From Nocardia niigatensis NBRC 100131 (lineage in GTDB: Bacteria > Actinomycetota > Actinomycetes > Mycobacteriales > Mycobacteriaceae), in assembly GCF_000308655.1 (NCBI RefSeq), contig NZ_BAGC01000010.1, positions 1 to 64,000 of the forward strand: 64,000 bases of DNA, written 5' to 3'. Of the stretch, positions 60,329 to 64,000 are shown piece by piece; the stretch's first letter is position 1; each line of letters starts with the position of its first letter. Below the pieces are notes generated by a model. The model was not told the origin of the DNA. It saw only the letters and a list, made by a program, of their open reading frames with translations, and did no database searches. Both the position numbers and the translations under genes were made by a program.

Positions 60329-61858
60329 ATGATTGGAACTGTCATGAAAGCTCAGGGAGTGCGCCGCTGGCTGGCGCTGGGAGCCCTGGCGGTAGCCATG
60401 CTGACCATCGGCCTCGACGTCACCGTGCTCACCGTCGCCCTGCCCACCCTCGCGGTCGACCTGCACGCCGATACCTCCGCACTGCAGTGGTTCAGCAGCG
60501 CCTACACCCTGGCCCTGGCCGCCTGCATGCTCCCCGCGGGAGCCCTGGGCGACCGGTACGGCCGCAAGAAATTCCTGCTCGGAGCACTCGTCCTGTTCGG
60601 CGTGGCATCCGTGGCCTGTGCGTTCGCCACCTCCTCGGGCCAGCTCATCGCGGGCCGCGTGGTGCTCGGCCTGGCCGCCGCGGTCATGGTGCCCCTGTCC
60701 ATGGCGGTGCTGCCCCACCTCTTCCCGGAACAGCGCGAGCGGCAGCGCGCCATCACCATCTGGATCACCTCGACCGCCATCGGCCTGCCGCTGGGCCCGA
60801 TCGTCGGCGGCTGGCTGCTGCAGCACTACTGGTGGGGCTCGGCCTTCCTGCTCAATGTGCCGCTGGTGATCATCGGCGCGACCGCCGTGGCCCTGCTGGT
60901 CCCGGAATCCCGCAGCGAGAACACCTTCCGCATCGATCTGCCCGGCGCCCTGCTGTCCGCGGCCGGAATGCTCGGCATCACTTACGGTTTCATTCGATGC
61001 GGCCAGGAGGGCTGGGGCGACGCCGCGGCCTGGACCGCCATTGGCGCGGGCGTTGTGCTGGGCGCGGCGTTCGTGCTGTGGCAGCGCCGCACCGCACACC
61101 CGCTGGTTGATCTCGGACTCTTCGGCGAGGCCGGATTCCGCTGGGGCACAGTGTTCATGGTGCTGGTCAACTTCGCGATGTTCGGCCTGTTCTTCACCAT
61201 GCCGCAGTACTTCCAGGCCGTGCTCGGCGCCGACACTCTCGGCAGCGGCCTGCGACTGCTGCCACTCATCGCGGGTCTCGCGATCGGCTCCCGGGCGGTG
61301 GACCGGCTGTTGCCGAAGACCGGCGTCCGCACCGTGCTGATCGCCGGATTCGTCTTGCTCGCAGCGGGTCTCGGCATGGGCGCGCTCATCACCGTCGACA
61401 GCGGCTACGGATTCGCGGCCGTCGCGCTGGTGCTGCTCGGCGTCGGCATGGGCTTCGTGATGCCCGCAGCCATGGGCGCGGCCACCGACGATCTCACCCC
61501 CGAGCGGGCCGGCTCCGGCTCCGCGCTGCTGCAGGCACTGCGTCAGGCGGGCGGCACCATCGGCGTCGCCATCCTCGGCACCGTGCTCTCCACCCGGTAC
61601 CGGTCCGGTCTCGGCGACTTCGACCGCGCCCCCATCTCCGACGGAGTCAACGCCGGTGTCGGCATGGCCCGAAAGCTCGGCGACCCGGCCCTGCTGGCCC
61701 ACGTGCAGAGCGCCTTCGTCGACGGCATGAGCGCCATGCTCTGGGTGTGCGCCGCCATCTGCGCGGTCGCGGCGATCCTGGCCGCCTTCGTCATCCGTGG
61801 CAAGGATCCCGTCGTACCCGCAGAGCTCGATGCGGGAGAATCGGTCCATGTCGGCTGA
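60329..61858 (+). CDS. MFS transporter, DHA2 (14-helix) family
   Basis: A 509-aa exporter: MLTIGLDVTVLTVALPTLAVDL (motif D1), ALGDRYGRKKFLLG (motif A), GLPLGPIVGGWLLQHYWWGSAFLLNVPLVI (motif C), and 14 hydrophobic segments. ATG 60329 follows GAGAAG; ATG 60344 is an alternative. Its end overlaps the start of a TetR gene by 11 bases, so pump and repressor are made from one mRNA behind the AATGAGAG operator. The substrate is unknown. Confidence 0.92.
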   Translation: MIGTVMKAQGVRRWLALGALAVAMLTIGLDVTVLTVALPTLAVDLHADTSALQWFSSAYTLALAACMLPAGALGDRYGRKKFLLGALVLFGVASVACAFATSSGQLIAGRVVLGLAAAVMVPLSMAVLPHLFPEQRERQRAITIWITSTAIGLPLGPIVGGWLLQHYWWGSAFLLNVPLVIIGATAVALLVPESRSENTFRIDLPGALLSAAGMLGITYGFIRCGQEGWGDAAAWTAIGAGVVLGAAFVLWQRRTAHPLVDLGLFGEAGFRWGTVFMVLVNFAMFGLFFTMPQYFQAVLGADTLGSGLRLLPLIAGLAIGSRAVDRLLPKTGVRTVLIAGFVLLAAGLGMGALITVDSGYGFAAVALVLLGVGMGFVMPAAMGAATDDLTPERAGSGSALLQALRQAGGTIGVAILGTVLSTRYRSGLGDFDRAPISDGVNAGVGMARKLGDPALLAHVQSAFVDGMSAMLWVCAAICAVAAILAAFVIRGKDPVVPAELDAGESVHVG

Positions 61859-62468
61859 GACTGCCTCCGCGACGCCTCCGGCCCCGGTGAAAACCGCGGC
61901 CGGAGGCGGTCTGCGCGAACGGAAGAAGGAACGCACCCGTCGCACCATCCGCACGGAGGCCTTCCGGCTGTTCCGGGAGCAGGGCTACACCGAGACCACG
62001 GTCGAGCAGATCGCCGCCGCCGCCGATATCTCGCCGAGCACGTTCTTCCGCTACTTCCCCTCCAAGGAGCAGGTGGCGCTGGCCGACGATCTGGACCCGC
62101 TGATGGTCGCGGCCATCGAGGCCCAGCCGAAGGAACTGTCCCTGCTCGCCGCGTTCAAGCAGGCGACGCTGGACGCCTTCGCCGCGCTCAGCCCGGAGGA
62201 GTTCGCGTTCGAGAAGGAACGCGTGGAGTTGCTCTACTCGGTGCCGGAGCTGCGCGGCGCCGTCGCCCAGGAGATTCAGCGCAATGTGGGCATGATCGCC
62301 GAGATCGCGGCACGCTGGACCGGCCGCGCCACAGACGATTTCGAGGTACTTGCCTTCGCCGGCGCGCTCACCGGCGCCATGATGGCGTTCATCGACCGCG
62401 ATCCGTTCTCCTCCGAGCAGATCATCCGGGTCATCGAATTCCTGGAAGCGGGCCTGTCCGAACTCTAG
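61848..62468 (+). CDS. TetR family transcriptional regulator
   Basis: A 206-aa repressor with helix-turn-helix at about 25-72 (RRTIRTEAFRLFREQGYTETTVEQIAAAADISPSTFFRYFPSKEQV) and an MftR-like C-terminal domain (ALTGAMMAFIDRDPFSSEQI). ATG 61848 has GGGAG upstream and lies inside the last codons of the MFS gene. It presumably represses its own operon through the palindrome at 60294. Confidence 0.93.
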   Translation: MSAETASATPPAPVKTAAGGGLRERKKERTRRTIRTEAFRLFREQGYTETTVEQIAAAADISPSTFFRYFPSKEQVALADDLDPLMVAAIEAQPKELSLLAAFKQATLDAFAALSPEEFAFEKERVELLYSVPELRGAVAQEIQRNVGMIAEIAARWTGRATDDFEVLAFAGALTGAMMAFIDRDPFSSEQIIRVIEFLEAGLSEL

Positions 62469-63355
62469 GCCTGCCGCACGCTGACCAGCCGCGCCACCGT
62501 GTCATCGGTCATGGTCTCGAAGAACCCGCCGATCACGTCCTCGATCTCGCCCACCGATTCGGCGCAGTACAGGATCGGCTGATAGTGGGTGATGTCGTAG
62601 GCGATGGTCCCCATGGCGTGAATGTCCAGCGGCCGCAGCTCGGCCCGCCGGAACTCCTCGATCTCCCCGAACGAGGACAGCAAACCCGCACCGTAGCAAC
62701 GCACTTCGCCGTACTCGCGCAGCACGCCGAACTCCATCGAGAACCAGAACACGTCGGCCAGGAACTTCAGCGCCCGCTCGGTCTCCAGCCGCGCCACCGC
62801 CGCGCCGACCGTCTCGTACACGGCCGCGAAACGCGGACTGGCCAATTGATTGGCGTGCCCGAGGATTTCGTGGACGGCGTCCGGCTCCGGCGTGTAGAGC
62901 GGCGCGGAGTGATGGCGAATGTACTGGGTGGAGTGGAAGGTCCGGTCGGCGAACGAGCCGAAGAACTCGCGCAGCGGCACCAGCCCGGCCGCGGGCGCGT
63001 ACCGGAAACCGGTGAGCGGCACCAGCTTCGAGGTCACCTCGTCGAGCTGCGGAATATGGTCGGAGGGCAGCGCGAGCCGCTCGGCCGCCGCGATCACCTC
63101 CGCGCACGCGTAGCGCGCCCGCTTGCGCGCCAGTTCGGCGGAGACGATCCGCCACACCTCCTGCTCCTCCGGGGTGTAGTCGATGCGCGGCACCCGAGCC
63201 CCGGGACGGTATTCCAGGGCCATGGCGGCGATCGCATTGCGGCGCGTCCGGTAGACGGGGTCGTGCACTCCCGGATGCTCGTCGCTCAAGTGCACTGTCA
63301 CGTCGCCGTCGGCCCCCTTCGTGACCGGCGAGTACAGCTGAGCCTCGGTGAACAT
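62465..63355 (-). CDS. phhA: phenylalanine 4-hydroxylase
   Basis: A 296-aa pterin-dependent aromatic amino acid hydroxylase that makes tyrosine from phenylalanine with Fe(II), O2 and tetrahydropterin. The iron facial triad is visible: His and His in AVHEILGHANQL, Glu in FWFSMEFGV. The pterin/substrate region FRYAPAAGLVPLREFF is present, and RPLDIHAM..YDITHYQP ends the domain. There is no N-terminal ACT regulatory domain, as usual in bacteria. ATG 63355 is chosen. Its stop overlaps the TetR stop by 4 bases, convergent. Confidence 0.93.
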   Translation of the reverse strand: MFTEAQLYSPVTKGADGDVTVHLSDEHPGVHDPVYRTRRNAIAAMALEYRPGARVPRIDYTPEEQEVWRIVSAELARKRARYACAEVIAAAERLALPSDHIPQLDEVTSKLVPLTGFRYAPAAGLVPLREFFGSFADRTFHSTQYIRHHSAPLYTPEPDAVHEILGHANQLASPRFAAVYETVGAAVARLETERALKFLADVFWFSMEFGVLREYGEVRCYGAGLLSSFGEIEEFRRAELRPLDIHAMGTIAYDITHYQPILYCAESVGEIEDVIGGFFETMTDDTVARLVSVRQA

Positions 63356-63394
63356 ACTTCGATGCAATCACCGGTATGTGATCTAGACAACAAA

Positions 63395-63433
63395 AGGCCG
63401 CCCAGCTGGTCAGATTGACCAGCTGGGCGGCCT
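63395..63433 (-). terminator. strong intrinsic terminator
   Basis: Perfect 18-bp stem (arms 63395-63412 and 63416-63433) with a 3-base loop; on the minus strand it is followed by TTTTGTTG. It ends the transcript of the minus-strand gene at 63551 before phhA. Confidence 0.92.
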
Positions 63434-63550
63434 CGGTGTCGGTATTCGACGAGCGGTGAGCCGCCGTCAGCTAGGCATTCGTATCCGTAGTGACCTGCCG
63501 GTCCCGCACCGGACCCGTTTGCAGCCGGGTCGATGCGAGGCGGGGCTCAG

Positions 63551-64000
63551 TCAGCGGGGCGCGTTGGCCGGGTCGAGCAGGGTCGGGGTGCGGCCCTCGC
63601 GGTGCGCCTGCTTGGCGTCCTCGAAGAACTCCCGGCTGAACAGCGCCGACAGCACGGCGATGCCGCCGCGGTGAATCCGGAACTCGCTCTTGGTGCTCGA
63701 ACCGGTGAGCCGGATGACGCGGCCGGCGGCGTGCTGCGGGCGGGCCATGTCCTTGACTCGGCCGCGGCCGGTCCAGGCCAGTTCGGTCTGGTCGATGACC
63801 GCGTCCTCGGGGACCAGCAGCTTGACCATGGCGTGGTCGAGATCGGCGTGCACCACGATCTCCTGCTCGCCCTCGATCCAGGGCGAGCGCAGGTCGATGA
63901 CGACGCTGCCGTAGCGGGCCTTCACCTCGAACGAGGAGGAGTGGGTCCAGTCGCCCAGGTGCTTGGCGGTGGCGTGGTCGGTGTGGATCTTGACGGTGTC
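63551..64000 (-). CDS. hypothetical beta-rich protein (N-terminus outside window)
   Basis: The last 149 codons of a larger gene. The visible part is beta-strand rich, with repeating short hydrophobic strands (SVVIDLRSP, QEIVVHADLDHAMVKLLVPEDAVID, RVKDM, FRIHRGGIAVLSALFSREFFEDAKQAHREG). The pattern VKLLVPEDAVID recalls the VVLPPNLRVN element of the toastrack-like domain at 3252-5069, so a LiaF/DUF4097-like fold is possible but unproven. It is followed by an 18-bp terminator hairpin. Confidence 0.6.
   Translation of the reverse strand, partial: DTVKIHTDHATAKHLGDWTHSSSFEVKARYGSVVIDLRSPWIEGEQEIVVHADLDHAMVKLLVPEDAVIDQTELAWTGRGRVKDMARPQHAAGRVIRLTGSSTKSEFRIHRGGIAVLSALFSREFFEDAKQAHREGRTPTLLDPANAPR

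Overview
The window is high-G+C actinobacterial DNA, most likely from Nocardia or a close mycolate-containing relative. The grounds are GTG starts and G/C third positions throughout, an MspA-type porin, PspC-domain envelope-stress proteins, the mycobacterial-type mutasome genes imuA', imuB and dnaE2 with TCGAA..GTTCGA-type LexA boxes, a SAM-IV-type leader before metY, and many TetR regulators with lipid-catabolic operons. I saw no rRNA, tRNA, CRISPR array or complete insertion sequence.

Layout. 1-12 kb: end of a hydrolase gene, guaA, a PspC membrane protein with a small membrane partner, an MspA porin, a PspC-histidine kinase with its LuxR-type regulator, a Ser/Thr kinase, and three small enzyme genes. 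12-22 kb: a GT39-like membrane glycosyltransferase, then the SOS mutasome (imuA'-imuB on the minus strand, dnaE2 on the plus strand), with a truncated Asp-tRNA-synthetase-like fragment and an SDR gene between them. 22-26.5 kb: a Ser/Thr kinase fused to an M48 metalloprotease, a TPM-domain protein, a DUF167 protein, trmL and a DUF3017 protein. 26.5-30 kb: metY-metX behind a leader that carries a SAM-IV-like riboswitch and a short ORF with three consecutive Cys codons. 30-37 kb: a TetR/MFS pair, icd, and an FAD-oxidoreductase/MFS pair. 37-42.4 kb: a TetR-controlled five-gene acyl-CoA operon (thiolase, SRPBCC, MaoC, SDR, acyl-CoA dehydrogenase) with the same 18-bp operator before the regulator and the operon. 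42-47 kb: secreted GH1 glycosidase, Imm51-like protein, DUF574 methyltransferase, hydrolase, exonuclease III. 47.2-50 kb: a lower-G+C insertion carrying a DUF6879/Scr1-type regulatory cassette, placed exactly between xth and a barnase-like RNase/barstar pair and flanked by imperfect direct repeats of the xth 3' end. 51-64 kb: a phosphoesterase lipoprotein, a beta-propeller lipoprotein, TetR/MpaB, trpS, a YihY protein, DacB, a SnoaL-like protein, an MFS-TetR operon, phenylalanine 4-hydroxylase and a partial gene.

Several signals are not explained by genes. (1) The metY leader joins two potential sensors, for SAM and for Cys-tRNA. (2) A 117-119 bp imperfect-palindrome element lies just upstream of both trpS and a methyltransferase gene, in the same orientation relative to the gene. 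(3) A second family of about 125 bp, with conserved stems, sits before guaA and after the LuxR gene, with a possible internally deleted third copy after guaA. (4) At least seven perfect or near-perfect operator palindromes assign regulators to targets. All coordinates and alignments were read by eye, with no database search.
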